A stretch of 64,000 bases of DNA. Origin: Paracidovorax avenae. Lineage in GTDB: Bacteria > Pseudomonadota > Gammaproteobacteria > Burkholderiales > Burkholderiaceae_C. How positions within the stretch are numbered: position 1 is the stretch's first letter; each line of letters begins with the position of its first letter. The stretch spans positions 2,887,501 through 2,951,500 of the forward strand of contig NZ_CP156079.1 of assembly GCF_040892545.1 (NCBI RefSeq), read 5' to 3'. The position numbers were made by a program, and so were the translations under genes. This document shows, piece by piece, positions 35,779-45,223 of this stretch. The notes under the pieces are model-generated. The model was given only the letters and a program-made list of their open reading frames with translations. It made no database searches and was not told the origin of the DNA.

Positions 35779-36678
35779 ATGGCGGCGCCACGCATGTCCC
35801 GGGCTACGGCCCTTCTCCTGGCCGCGGCGCCCATCGTCGCGCTGGCGGTCATCGTTTCCGCCGCAGAGATCATCGCATCGATCGAGCGCTCGCCGAACGC
35901 CAGCCCGTGGCTGCGGCAGAACGCCGCTGCCGTGGCAAACCTCGCGATCAACGTGGAGAGCAGCGGCGAGACGACCGCATTCAACGGCTCATGCTGCTAC
36001 GGCGTCCTGCAGATGAACCAGGGCAACATCACGCGCTACGCTGGCGTGACTCCAGAGGAGTACCGCCGGCAGTCTCTCCAACAGCAGGTCGATGCCTGGT
36101 CGGCGCTGACCACCGATGCCCTGCAATCGCGCGTGGTTCAGGATCTCCTGGCGCTGGGCACGTTTGATGGCCGTCCGGTCGATGGCAATCTCGTGCTCGC
36201 CTGCGTGCAGCTGGGGATCGGCAACTGCCGAACGATGCTTCGCGCTGGCCGTTGCTCCGGCTTTGCCGATAGCAACGGCACCACGATCTGCGGTATGGCC
36301 GACCGCATCGCCAGCGGTACGGCCGGCACCCCGACGGCACCTGGTGGAGGCGGAGGCAGCGGGAGCGGATCAGGCGGCGGCTCGGGGTGGCAGCCCGCCT
36401 TCGGCTCGTGCGTGCGGGACGCGGGTGGCGCATGCGTACCCGTGGCGGAATCCATCCAGCGAGGATTCGAGCGCGGCTCAGGGCAGCAGATGGCAAGCGT
36501 CAGGACCGTGTCGATCGCCGTGGCGGTCGCCGCCTGCTTTCTCGTGGTGGGCTACGTGGTGATGGGCGTGCTGCAGCGGTTCGGTGCAGGCCAGATCTCG
36601 CTGGTCGATCTCAAGCGCTACACAGTAGTCGCAGGCCTCACGCTGACGCTCGTACTCGTCGCGCTCATGATCCTATGA
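35779..36678 (+). CDS. Muramidase-like domain fused to a DUF3262-like membrane module
   Basis: 299 residues. An N-terminal membrane anchor (about 8-30) is followed by a lysozyme-like segment AINVESSGETTAFNGSCCYGVLQMN, with a probable catalytic Glu60. A Gly/Ser linker (about 193-206) leads to a C-terminal part with two membrane helices separated by FGAGQISLVDLKRY. That C-terminal part copies the architecture of the TIGR03758/DUF3262 protein at 8310-8546 (G-x-G, helix, G-x-G-Q-[IL], helix). So a peptidoglycan-cutting domain seems tied to a T4SS pilin-like module. The fusion is read from sequence; its role is inferred. Confidence 0.7.
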   Translation: MAAPRMSRATALLLAAAPIVALAVIVSAAEIIASIERSPNASPWLRQNAAAVANLAINVESSGETTAFNGSCCYGVLQMNQGNITRYAGVTPEEYRRQSLQQQVDAWSALTTDALQSRVVQDLLALGTFDGRPVDGNLVLACVQLGIGNCRTMLRAGRCSGFADSNGTTICGMADRIASGTAGTPTAPGGGGGSGSGSGGGSGWQPAFGSCVRDAGGACVPVAESIQRGFERGSGQQMASVRTVSIAVAVAACFLVVGYVVMGVLQRFGAGQISLVDLKRYTVVAGLTLTLVLVALMIL

Positions 36679-37253
36679 CGGTCTTCCCCATCCGACGCGC
36701 CGCAGTGGCGCTCGCGCTTTGCCTGTGGATCCCGTGCGCCAGCGCAGGCCCCGAGACCTGCCTTCGCGGGCACAGCCGCTCCGAACCATGCCAGCGCATG
36801 CTGCAGGACTACTGGCGTCACGAAGCGGCCATCACCGCAATCGCCCGGCACTATGGTCTTGAGCCGGCATTGCTCAAAGCGCTCGTTGCCGTCGAGAGCG
36901 GCTACAACGCGGCGGCTCGCTCGCCTGCCAATGCTCGAGGTCTCACCCAGGTATTGCCGTCCACCGCCGCCGGCGTGGGCCTGCAGCAGCCCGAACAGAA
37001 CCTGTATCGCCCGGAGCTCGCTCTGGCGGCTGGAGCAGCCTACCTGCGCCAAATGTGGTTCGAGTTCCGCGCGTGGGATCTCGCGCTGGCTGCATACAAC
37101 GCCGGGCCCGGCGCCGTGCGCAAGCACGGCGGCATACCGCCCTATCGCGAAACGCAGGCCTACGTGCCGAAGGTCCTGGCCCTCTACCGGGAATTCGCCC
37201 TGGCCGAAACGCTGGCAGCGTACCGATCAACGCCCCAAGGAAACACCCCATGA
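36675..37253 (+). CDS. Lytic transglycosylase (VirB1/PilT-like SLT domain)
   Basis: 192 residues with signal peptide (ends near ASAG, residue 25) and an SLT domain: ALVAVESGYNAAARSP with catalytic Glu74, then ARGLTQVLPSTAAGVGL, AAGAAYLRQMW and AYNAGPGAVRKHGGIPPYRETQAYV. It opens peptidoglycan for channel or pilus assembly. In R64 the corresponding pilus-cluster protein is PilT. ATGA overlap with the muramidase fusion gene and near-overlap with the next gene show a single operon. Confidence 0.92.
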   Translation: MTVFPIRRAAVALALCLWIPCASAGPETCLRGHSRSEPCQRMLQDYWRHEAAITAIARHYGLEPALLKALVAVESGYNAAARSPANARGLTQVLPSTAAGVGLQQPEQNLYRPELALAAGAAYLRQMWFEFRAWDLALAAYNAGPGAVRKHGGIPPYRETQAYVPKVLALYREFALAETLAAYRSTPQGNTP

Positions 37254-38014
37254 ACCTGCGCGCCTGCGCCTTGGCGGCCGCATCGCTCGCCCTGTCTTGT
37301 GCTGCGACGGCGGCAGAGCCCATGGAGATCTCGCAGACCCGTAGCGCGCTGCTCGCTTCGAACATTGCGATCACGTGGAAGGCCAGTGTCGATGAGCTCG
37401 GCCAGCTGCTCGCCGACCGCCTCGGCGTTCCCTACAACCGAATCTGCCCTCCGGAGCCAGGCAAGGTCGTTGTGCTGGAGCAGCTCGGGTCCGCCACCGT
37501 GTCCGATGCGCTGCGCACGGTCAACGCACAACTGCAGCCGTCGCAATCGCTCTCGATCGCCGCTACCACCAGCGGCCCGCGCGTCGAGCTCGCGCGCACT
37601 GCACCGCAGGCAACGCTGCCTGTGCGGGGCGAACAGGCAGGTTGCGACCAGCAAGCACTCCTGGAACTCGATGCGCGCAGCAGGGCGGTGGCCACCGTGT
37701 CGCTCCCAACGACGACACCCACACCTCCAACGGCGAGATACGTCCTGCGCGCCGGGGAGCCAGTACATGCCGAGCTCCAGCGGTGGGCCGAAGCCGCAGG
37801 CTGGAAGCTGATCTGGTATCCCCAGGTTTCCTGGGAAGTGATCTCGGCCTCCGCGTACAGCAGCGAGCTCGAGGTGTCCGAAGCCGTCGAGGCTGTCGTG
37901 AAGATCTTGCGCTCGGAGGGCAAGCAGATCGCCCTGTCGGTCGCTGCAGCCAACCGCCTCATGGAGGTCACGTCCATGGACATCACCGATCGGAGCGAGA
38001 GCGATGAAGAATGA
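37250..38014 (+). CDS. TcpQ/PilL C-terminal-domain pilus protein
   Basis: 254 residues, signal peptide to about residue 22. The C-terminal region YVLRAGEPVHAELQRWAEAAGWKLIW...VSWEVISASAYSSELEVSEAVEAVVKIL is the TcpQ_C domain found at the end of PilL2 proteins and in TcpQ, where it supports the secretin. The N-terminal PilL half is encoded separately at 2059, so this element carries a split PilL. It overlaps the secretin gene by 11 bases. Confidence 0.8.
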   Translation: MNLRACALAAASLALSCAATAAEPMEISQTRSALLASNIAITWKASVDELGQLLADRLGVPYNRICPPEPGKVVVLEQLGSATVSDALRTVNAQLQPSQSLSIAATTSGPRVELARTAPQATLPVRGEQAGCDQQALLELDARSRAVATVSLPTTTPTPPTARYVLRAGEPVHAELQRWAEAAGWKLIWYPQVSWEVISASAYSSELEVSEAVEAVVKILRSEGKQIALSVAAANRLMEVTSMDITDRSESDEE

Positions 38015-39704
38015 ACGACGCGGTCGACGCCTCGTCTGCGGGCTCGTGGCCACGACCTTGGTCCTGCAGGCCTGCTCCACCATTCAGGAGACGGAAGCGA
38101 ACGCGCAGAAAGCGCGGGAGCAGACACGCCGCATTTTGGACGAGCGTACCGCCCAGGGAGCACCCGCCGGCGTGACCCGGCTGGCGGGCCCGCGCATCGC
38201 CGGGCGAGAGATCAAGCTCGTCAAGAAGGAGGCGCTGCCCGACATCTTCGACGCAGAGATCGGCTATGCGAGCCATGGAACGCAGCGCCTGAGCGAAGTG
38301 CTCGAAGAACTCGGTGCACGAACCGGGATGGCGATCTCGTCCACTGAGATCGCGAGCATGCCGCGTACCGGACAGGCCGCGCAGGCGAGCGCCGGCAGCG
38401 AGCAGCCCATCACCGCTTACGTTCAGGTCGAGTTCAGCGGGAAGGTCCGCAGCCTTTTCGACGACCTGGCACAGCGCGCCGGCGCCAGCTGGCGGTACGT
38501 GAAGTCGACGAACTCGGTGCAGTTCTACCGATTCGAGACACGCACATACCCAATGCACCTCCCATCCGGAGCCAAGTCGCTGCAGGCGGCGATCAGCCTG
38601 TCGTCCACGAGCTTGAGCAGCGGTGGCGGCAGCGGCTCGGCCGGAGGCGCGACAGGCGCGGGCGGCTCGTCTGGAGGAGCCGGAGGCGGCGGAAACGTCT
38701 CGGTGACGCAGAGCCAGGTCATCGACCCATGGACGTCGATCATGGCGTCGGTGCAGGCCATCCTCGGTGCGAGCCAGGACACGACGGCCACCGGCCGCGC
38801 TGTGCCGGCGCTGGCCGCGGGCGCCAGCGGTGCAGCGCCTACCGCAGCGAGCAAGCTCTCCGCATCCGGACTGGATGGCTTCGCGACGGCCGCGCCGGAG
38901 CTCGGCATCGTCACCGTCACGGCAAGGCCACTCAGCCAGGCCCGCATTGCAGCCCTCCTCCACTCGATCAACCAGCGTTTCGCGCGCAACCTCCTCATCG
39001 ACGTGACGATCTACAACGTCTCGATGACCAAGGAGGAGACTGCCGGCGTGTCCATGGACCTGGTGTACCGGCGCCTCAACGGCAATGGAGTGGGCGTCGC
39101 CGGCGCGGCGCCGCTGCAGCCAGCGAACGGCCAGCCCGGGCGCATCACCCTGAGCTTCTCCGACCCCGCTTCGCGCCTGGCCGGCTCGCGCATGGTTGCC
39201 GAAGCACTCCAATCCGTAGGCAACGTGGCGCTCTACAAGAAGGGCCAGTTCATGGCCATCAACGGCCAGCCCAGCCCGTTCCAGGTGGTTGATGACGAGG
39301 AGTACAACACATCGGTGTCGGCCACTCAGACCGCCAACGTGGGCACACAACTCGCCACGCAGAAGGCCGTGCTCACCACGGGCCTTACCGGCAACGTGCT
39401 GCCGCTGATCCTGGGGGACAACCGGATCCTGTTGCAGTACCAGATGGAGATCAGCGCGGTCAGCAATATGAACCCGGCGGTTGTCAACGGCATCCTGACC
39501 TACTCCCCCAAGCGCTCGCGCCAGAGCTTCCAGCAGCAGGCATTTCTGAAAGACGGCGATGCCATCGTGCTCTTCGGGTACGACAGCGGCGGCGACGAGG
39601 CCGCCGGCCAGGTGTCGCTCTCGGGCGGCAGCAAGCGGGGCCGCGGCGACCGGACCATGTCCGTGATCGTCATGCAAGTCTTCGGGGGGCAGAAGAATGG
39701 CTGA
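38004..39704 (+). CDS. pilN: PilN, type IVb pilus secretin lipoprotein
   Basis: 566 residues with a lipoprotein signal and Cys24 (VLQACS). The N-terminal domains are followed by a Gly/Ser-rich insert (about 205-235) and a C-terminal secretin domain (VTIYNVSMTKEETAGVSMDLVYRRL; FMAINGQPSPFQVV; a late QQAFLKDGDAIVLFGY). It forms the outer-membrane pore for the conjugative thin pilus. Order PilN-PilP-PilO here differs slightly from R64 (N-O-P). Confidence 0.92.
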   Translation: MKNERRGRRLVCGLVATTLVLQACSTIQETEANAQKAREQTRRILDERTAQGAPAGVTRLAGPRIAGREIKLVKKEALPDIFDAEIGYASHGTQRLSEVLEELGARTGMAISSTEIASMPRTGQAAQASAGSEQPITAYVQVEFSGKVRSLFDDLAQRAGASWRYVKSTNSVQFYRFETRTYPMHLPSGAKSLQAAISLSSTSLSSGGGSGSAGGATGAGGSSGGAGGGGNVSVTQSQVIDPWTSIMASVQAILGASQDTTATGRAVPALAAGASGAAPTAASKLSASGLDGFATAAPELGIVTVTARPLSQARIAALLHSINQRFARNLLIDVTIYNVSMTKEETAGVSMDLVYRRLNGNGVGVAGAAPLQPANGQPGRITLSFSDPASRLAGSRMVAEALQSVGNVALYKKGQFMAINGQPSPFQVVDDEEYNTSVSATQTANVGTQLATQKAVLTTGLTGNVLPLILGDNRILLQYQMEISAVSNMNPAVVNGILTYSPKRSRQSFQQQAFLKDGDAIVLFGYDSGGDEAAGQVSLSGGSKRGRGDRTMSVIVMQVFGGQKNG

Positions 39705-40326
39705 CGGAAAGTCCATCGCCTGGGGATTGCTGGCGGCCGTCGCCCTGGCAGCAGGCGCCCACGCGCAGCCCAGGACGCTCGCCGATCGCGCGGCCGAGGC
39801 CGACGTCACACTGGAACTGCTTCAGAAGGACCGGCAGATCCAGGACATGCTCGCGACCGACCCGATCCTGCGGCAGCTACCCACGGTGGTATCGGTCGTC
39901 GTGCTGCAGGGCAAACGCACTGCGCGGCTGGCGATGCCCAACGGCGTCATCCAGACGTTCGAGGAAGGCGACGAGATCGCGGACCGGATGCACCTGCGCA
40001 GCGTAGCGCTGCGCATGGTGCGCGTGATGATCCAGCCGCTGCCGAACGCGAAGAGCCGCGCTCCTGTCTCCCTGCCCCTGAGTTTCCACGCGGCGCGCAC
40101 CACGGGCACGCAGGGATACCCGGGTGGCCTGCAGGGCGCAGGCGCCGGGCCCATGAGCGCGGTGCAGATGCCGGGCATGCCAGCCGCGCCGCTGGCGATT
40201 CCGCCTGGCCTGCTCCAGGCGCCACCAGCCATACCCGCCACGCGGCCGCCCACCGAGCAGCCGATGTCGGCACCGCGGGCCGATGCATCACAGGCGGCCG
40301 CTGGTTCGCCTTCGACATCCCCCTGA
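39697..40326 (+). CDS. pilP: PilP, type IVb pilus biogenesis protein
   Basis: 209 residues with a signal peptide (ends near AHAQP, residue 25). The conserved helix AEADVTLELLQKDRQIQDML and the beta domain VVVLQGKRTARLAMPNG match PilP of R64-type pili. A long Pro-rich tail (PGMPAAPLAIPPGLLQAPPA) follows. It overlaps the secretin gene by eight bases. PilP links the inner-membrane platform to the secretin. Confidence 0.82.
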   Translation: MADGKSIAWGLLAAVALAAGAHAQPRTLADRAAEADVTLELLQKDRQIQDMLATDPILRQLPTVVSVVVLQGKRTARLAMPNGVIQTFEEGDEIADRMHLRSVALRMVRVMIQPLPNAKSRAPVSLPLSFHAARTTGTQGYPGGLQGAGAGPMSAVQMPGMPAAPLAIPPGLLQAPPAIPATRPPTEQPMSAPRADASQAAAGSPSTSP

Positions 40327-40348
40327 GCGCCGGCATGAGGTCATGTAT

Positions 40349-41728
40349 ATGAAGTGGTTCGGACGATCTGGCGTGCGCAACGGCGGAGACGCGGACGGCC
40401 AGCTGGACGAGGCAGCATCGAGCGCTGGAGCGGCCAGCGAGGTTCTCGAAATCGGAGGCATGCGGTTGGCAATCGCGCTGGCATGGACGGTAGCCGAAAG
40501 CACTTCCGAGGGACGACGATTCGCCGGGAAGAACAACGCCTACTTGGTCAAAGACGTCGGTGGCGAGACCGTAGCGGCCGCGGGCGGCCGACAGGTGATT
40601 GGCATGCTCGCCGGCGGAGCGGTCGTCGGCCACGTCGTGCCCAACGCCTTCGTCTACCACCCGCTGCCCAACCACCGATTCTGGATCTGCCTCATCCGCG
40701 ATGGGGTGCCCTACCCTGCCTACGACCAGGTCGTTCCCGCCGCCGACGCGGCGCAGCTCTACACCAACGCGACCTCCATGGCAGCTGCCGACACGCGGAT
40801 GATCGGCGAAACGGCGCCCGCGGCGTTCACGCTCGAGGAAGTGCTTGCCAAGGTGCGATCGCTACCTCGCAAGGAACTTGAGACGCTCCGGCTGAAGAAG
40901 AACGGAGTCCAGCTGCGAACCGTCGTCGCCCTGGCCGCGCTGGTCGCGGCACTCGCTGCTGCGGCGCAGGTTGCCATTCAATACCAGGACCAGCTGCGCA
41001 GCGAGCGCAAGCGGCAAGACATGATGCGCGCGCTCCTGCAGAGCCAACAAGAGCGGGCGGCGGAGGCCACACGCATCGCAGCGGCCAAACAGGCCTACGA
41101 GCAGAACGTCGCTCGGCAGCGGGCGCTGTTCCGGTCGCACAGCGCGGTGCTTCCTCAGTGGCTGCAGTGTGAGGCGCTGCGCCAGCGACTTCCTCTCTCG
41201 GACTGGGGGTATCGCCCGTCCAAGCTGACTTGCGACTTCGGCGCCGGCAAGGCCACCGTCGAGTGGCAGCCGGTAAACCTTCAGACGCGGGTCGCTGACC
41301 GGGCACACCTGCCGGGGATTCTGGACCCACTCGACATCGGTACCCGCATCGTGTCCACCTTCGACATGCCGCAGCTGGACGTCAGCGAACCAGAAGATCG
41401 ACGCGTCGAGCTCAAGTCGGCGCGCATGGCCATCGCCGATTGGGGCCAGGCCCATCTCAGCGGCGGCATGCGCCAGGGAACCGAGGAAGTCGTCACCGTG
41501 ACGCCACCTGCTGACATCGCGGGACTGGACGGCGTTCACAGCGTCACGCTGGGGTCCAAGCAAACCGTCGACGTCTCGGCGACCACGAGCCGGCACGTGC
41601 TCATGCTCGGCGAGGCCATGCGCTTCCTCAACACGTTTCCCATCACGTTCACGCAGATGGTGTGGTCGTCGCCAAGCGCGCCCGGCGCCCAGTTCGCCGG
41701 TACGTCCACCCTCTTCATTCGGCAGTAA
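40349..41728 (+). CDS. pilO2: PilO2-type pilus accessory protein
   Basis: 459 residues from ATG 40349, with GAGG eight bases upstream; ATG 40343 is too close to that site. The N-terminal domain contains GKNNAYLVKDVGGETVAAAGG and NHRFWICLIRDGVPYPAYD, typical of PilO2. One transmembrane helix (about 192-212) precedes a long coiled coil (about 215-255) and a periplasmic C-terminus. It belongs to the inner-membrane platform of type IVb pili. Confidence 0.87.
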   Translation: MKWFGRSGVRNGGDADGQLDEAASSAGAASEVLEIGGMRLAIALAWTVAESTSEGRRFAGKNNAYLVKDVGGETVAAAGGRQVIGMLAGGAVVGHVVPNAFVYHPLPNHRFWICLIRDGVPYPAYDQVVPAADAAQLYTNATSMAAADTRMIGETAPAAFTLEEVLAKVRSLPRKELETLRLKKNGVQLRTVVALAALVAALAAAAQVAIQYQDQLRSERKRQDMMRALLQSQQERAAEATRIAAAKQAYEQNVARQRALFRSHSAVLPQWLQCEALRQRLPLSDWGYRPSKLTCDFGAGKATVEWQPVNLQTRVADRAHLPGILDPLDIGTRIVSTFDMPQLDVSEPEDRRVELKSARMAIADWGQAHLSGGMRQGTEEVVTVTPPADIAGLDGVHSVTLGSKQTVDVSATTSRHVLMLGEAMRFLNTFPITFTQMVWSSPSAPGAQFAGTSTLFIRQ

Positions 41729-41739
41729 GGACAGGTCTC

Positions 41740-43533
41740 ATGGAATTGGGCATCTCTTTCAGATTACCGTCGCGCGGCGCTACGCCGGTGGCACCGACCC
41801 GCGCCGGCGCAGCCGACACCGCGCGACCCGAGGCCGAACGCGCAAGCCGCTTGTCCGAGAGCCAGGAGCGCCAGCGTCAACTCGAACAGATCGCGTTCAA
41901 GGAGGCCACGCAGCTGCCTGAAGGCGACTACATCAACCTGTTCACGCTCAAGCGGCCCGTCTCGGAGATCCACAGAGCGACGTTTGCAGCGATCCGTAGC
42001 GAGTTGTTGGTCGACCAGAAGGTCATGGCTTCGGGACAGTTCCTGGACAATCCCAAGACGGCCGGCTCGCGCAGGTTCAGCACCTATCTGCTGATGCCCC
42101 CGGCGGCGTACCTTTCAGCCAGGGCGATGATGGACGTCGCGCAGCGGCTGGAAGAGGACGGGCATACCAACATTCGTCCGCTGCTCACCACCACGGAACT
42201 GATCCAGGCCGTGCACCACCGCGCGAACCGTGGTATCGACAGCGGCAACAGCATCCAGACAACCACACAGGACGCAGCACGCGAACTTCTGCTGGAGGCC
42301 GACAGCCTCCAGTCATCGGACATCCACATCGAGACGCGCGGAGACGTCGCCGTGGTCCAGTTTAGGGTTCACGGACGACGCCAGCGGAGGGCCGACATTT
42401 CCCGCGTGACGGCCGAGGCGATCGCGCATCTGCTCTTCAATTTCGAGTCGGCCGACGGGGCCCGAAAAGGCAGCTGGAATCCGAAAGAAGTGAAGGACAC
42501 GTCGTTCGACGTATGGGAGGATCCCGCCGAGCGCACGAAGCGCCTCATGCGCGTGCGCTTCCATTCCACGCCAATCCATCCAGAGGGCAACTTCCAGATC
42601 GTCATGCGGCTCTTGCGGCCTGCGGCCAGGACGGGCGGCGCGCGGCCCCTGGCGCAAATCGGCTACACCCAGGACCAGCTGGCGCAGATCGAGGAAATGT
42701 TGGTCGGTGGATCCGGCCTGGTGCTGATGGTCGGGCCTACCAATTCCGGCAAGTCGTCGTCGCTGCACAGCTTTGTCGAGCATCTCTTCCAGACCCGCGG
42801 CCGGCACATCAAAGTGACGACCATCGAGAACCCGGTCGAGAACGAACTCCTGGGTGCGTGCCAGATCTCGGCGAGCAAGGACAACTTCCAGGCGTACCTG
42901 GAGGCCTCGCTACGGCAGGATCCTGACATCGTCATGGTAGGTGAAATCCGCGAGAAGCTGGCGGCGCTGACGGTGAAGGACCTGGTGCTGGCCGGGCACA
43001 AGATACCGGCCACGCTCCACGCGTACTCGGCCACGGCAGCGTTCTCCCGGCTCATGCAACTCGGCGTGGAAAAGGACCTGTTGACCATGCCCGGTTTCAT
43101 CTCCGGCGTGGTGTATCAGCGCCTGATCCCCACTGTGTGCCCACACTGTGGCCACGACTTCAAGTCCGCGCATCAGAACGGCCTGGTGTCGAAGTCCCTC
43201 TTCGATCGCCTGACGTCGGTCTGCGACCTGCAGGAGCACCACGTCCGCTTCGTCAACAGCGAAGGATGCGTCGAATGCGGCCACTCCGGAATCGTCGATC
43301 GGACACCGGCGGCAGAGGTGTTGATCCCCGATTCCACGTTCCTGAACCACATCAAGAACGACGACCTCGGCGCTGCCCGCGACCACTGGCTTCGCATACT
43401 CGGCAAGCCGGCAGGCTACGGACTGGGCGCTACAGCCCTCGCGCATGCGATCCTCAAGATGCGCCAGGGGCAGGTAGATCCCCGTGACGTCGAGACCGAA
43501 CTCGGCGTTCTGCGAGACGAGAGTCCCCGCTGA
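41740..43533 (+). CDS. pilQ: PilQ, pilus assembly ATPase (GspE/PilB type)
   Basis: 597 residues from ATG 41740 with AAGGACAGG upstream. The P-loop GPTNSGKSSS is at about residue 332, Walker B-like IVMVGEIR at about 397, and a four-Cys zinc motif (CPHC at about 467, CVEC near 510) marks it as an assembly-type ATPase. It powers pilin polymerisation. The unusual N in the P-loop is within family variation. Confidence 0.93.
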   Translation: MELGISFRLPSRGATPVAPTRAGAADTARPEAERASRLSESQERQRQLEQIAFKEATQLPEGDYINLFTLKRPVSEIHRATFAAIRSELLVDQKVMASGQFLDNPKTAGSRRFSTYLLMPPAAYLSARAMMDVAQRLEEDGHTNIRPLLTTTELIQAVHHRANRGIDSGNSIQTTTQDAARELLLEADSLQSSDIHIETRGDVAVVQFRVHGRRQRRADISRVTAEAIAHLLFNFESADGARKGSWNPKEVKDTSFDVWEDPAERTKRLMRVRFHSTPIHPEGNFQIVMRLLRPAARTGGARPLAQIGYTQDQLAQIEEMLVGGSGLVLMVGPTNSGKSSSLHSFVEHLFQTRGRHIKVTTIENPVENELLGACQISASKDNFQAYLEASLRQDPDIVMVGEIREKLAALTVKDLVLAGHKIPATLHAYSATAAFSRLMQLGVEKDLLTMPGFISGVVYQRLIPTVCPHCGHDFKSAHQNGLVSKSLFDRLTSVCDLQEHHVRFVNSEGCVECGHSGIVDRTPAAEVLIPDSTFLNHIKNDDLGAARDHWLRILGKPAGYGLGATALAHAILKMRQGQVDPRDVETELGVLRDESPR

Positions 43534-43535
43534 CC

Positions 43536-44621
43536 ATGATGCGATTCAAGGCCCTCTACAGATTGCGGCTGACGTCGGCCGTGCGTGCGGACTTCTACTC
43601 CGTTCTCGCTTCGCTCACCGGGACAGCCGGGCGCATCCCGCTCGGCACGGCGCTTGTGAAGATGGAGTCGGAGTTGCGCAAGCAACGGCACCTGCTGCGG
43701 CCGTTGCTTCAAGAGGTGATCCGCCGGATGCATGGGGGACGCCGTCCCATCGACGCTGCCAGCGGTCACGGTGGGCGCACCTCGCTCAAGCTGGGGGATG
43801 CGCTGCTCACGTTCGTCCCGGCCGCCGAGGCCATGATGGTCAAGGCCGGCGAAGAGCGAGGCGACGTATCCACCGGTCTGAAGCAAGCTGCGGTGATCGC
43901 CACCAGCCAGGCGGAGATCCAGTCCATCATCCGCGCCGGCCTGTTCCTGGTGACGGTGTACGCCGTGGTCATGGTGGGCATCTACTACTTCTACTCCGCG
44001 GAGATCATCCCCGAGCTCGAGCGCGCGGTACCGCGTGGGAAGTGGCCAGCGAACGCGCAGGCCTTCGCCTACGTCGCAGACCACATCTTTTTCTTCAGCG
44101 CCGGGCTCTTCGCGCTGCTGGCCGGCGTCTGGCGAGTCTTCATCCTGCTCAACGCCAATCTCACGGGTGCCACGCGAAATGCCCTGGACGCCTACGTCTG
44201 GCCCTTCACCATGAGCCGGCGGCTGCACTGCTTCGCGGTTCTGAGCGGCCTGAGCGGCTTTGTCAAGACCGGCGTGCCGTTCCAGACGGCAATCGACAGC
44301 CTGTCGAGCTCGGCCAGCCGGTACATGCGGCACAAGTTCCAGCTGGTACGCCATGAGATCAAGCTGGGCCGGCCGGACTACGTCGCGCTTCTCTCCTGCG
44401 ATCTGTTCCCTGCGGACCGCGCATGGATCATCAATCTGTACGGCCAAACAGCCGACTTCGGTGCGTCGCTGGAACACATCGCCGATGGCTACATCGACCA
44501 CCTGATCAAGAGCGCAAAGAAGACCACCGAAATCATCAACGTCCTCGGAATCATGTGCGTCGCCGCACTGGTGATGTGGATCTCCAGTGCCCTGTACTCG
44601 ATGCAGGGCGCCATTCGATAA
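43536..44621 (+). CDS. pilR: PilR, T2SF-type inner-membrane pilus protein
   Basis: 361 residues, two bases after pilQ. Two T2SF domains are visible, each followed by membrane helices: about 135-155 (LFLVTVYAVVMVGIYYFY), about 182-205 and the C-terminal helix (IMCVAALVMWISSAL). It is the polytopic platform protein that works with PilQ. Length and order match R64/PAPI-1 pilR. Confidence 0.92.
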   Translation: MMRFKALYRLRLTSAVRADFYSVLASLTGTAGRIPLGTALVKMESELRKQRHLLRPLLQEVIRRMHGGRRPIDAASGHGGRTSLKLGDALLTFVPAAEAMMVKAGEERGDVSTGLKQAAVIATSQAEIQSIIRAGLFLVTVYAVVMVGIYYFYSAEIIPELERAVPRGKWPANAQAFAYVADHIFFFSAGLFALLAGVWRVFILLNANLTGATRNALDAYVWPFTMSRRLHCFAVLSGLSGFVKTGVPFQTAIDSLSSSASRYMRHKFQLVRHEIKLGRPDYVALLSCDLFPADRAWIINLYGQTADFGASLEHIADGYIDHLIKSAKKTTEIINVLGIMCVAALVMWISSALYSMQGAIR

Positions 44622-44641
44622 CCCCCAGCAAGGAGCACATC

Positions 44642-45223
44642 ATGAACGCACACATCCCCCATTCCAATCCCCGCCGCCCGTCACACCAGCGAGGCGTGAG
44701 CATGATCGAGGTCGCCGTCTGGAGCGTGATTCTCGGCGTGGTCGTGGCTACGGTCCTCAGCTACTTCAACGGCGTCAAGGGCGGCTACAACGCCGGCGCC
44801 GCGGGCGAGAAGATCATCCTGCTCACCAGCGAAATCACGAAGAACTGGTCGCGGGCCAACGACTACTCGACCGTCTCGCCGACCGAGGTGAATAAGCTCT
44901 CGCTCATCAAGAGCCCGCTGCGATACGACAGCGGCTCGCTCTACGACGGAGCCGGAAACACCATGGACCTGAACGGCTCCCGCATCTCCTTCGCACTCAC
45001 GGTTGGGGGAAGCAGCTTCCCGCTGAACAAGGACGACTGCGCCACGATCGTCTCAAGGATCGAGCCCGTTGCCGTGGCGATCCGCATCGGGACCAGCGCT
45101 GCGGCCTCCGCCGGCGTCATCAGCGGCGGCAACGTCTACAAGAGCGGCGGCGACATCACGCAGACCGGACTCACGACCGGCTGCTCTGAGCCGTCGCCGA
45201 AGATCGCAGCGCAATTCCGTTGA
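44642..45223 (+). CDS. pilS: PilS, major type IVb prepilin
   Basis: 193 residues, AAGGAG upstream. The leader ends at Gly18, followed by VSMIEVAVWSVILGVVVATVL: the cleavage site is Gly-Val and Glu5 of the mature protein is present. Two Cys in the C-terminal half (DDCATIV and TGCSE) should form the disulfide loop. It is the main subunit of the thin pilus. The prepilin peptidase (PilU-like) is not in the window. Confidence 0.9.
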   Translation: MNAHIPHSNPRRPSHQRGVSMIEVAVWSVILGVVVATVLSYFNGVKGGYNAGAAGEKIILLTSEITKNWSRANDYSTVSPTEVNKLSLIKSPLRYDSGSLYDGAGNTMDLNGSRISFALTVGGSSFPLNKDDCATIVSRIEPVAVAIRIGTSAAASAGVISGGNVYKSGGDITQTGLTTGCSEPSPKIAAQFR

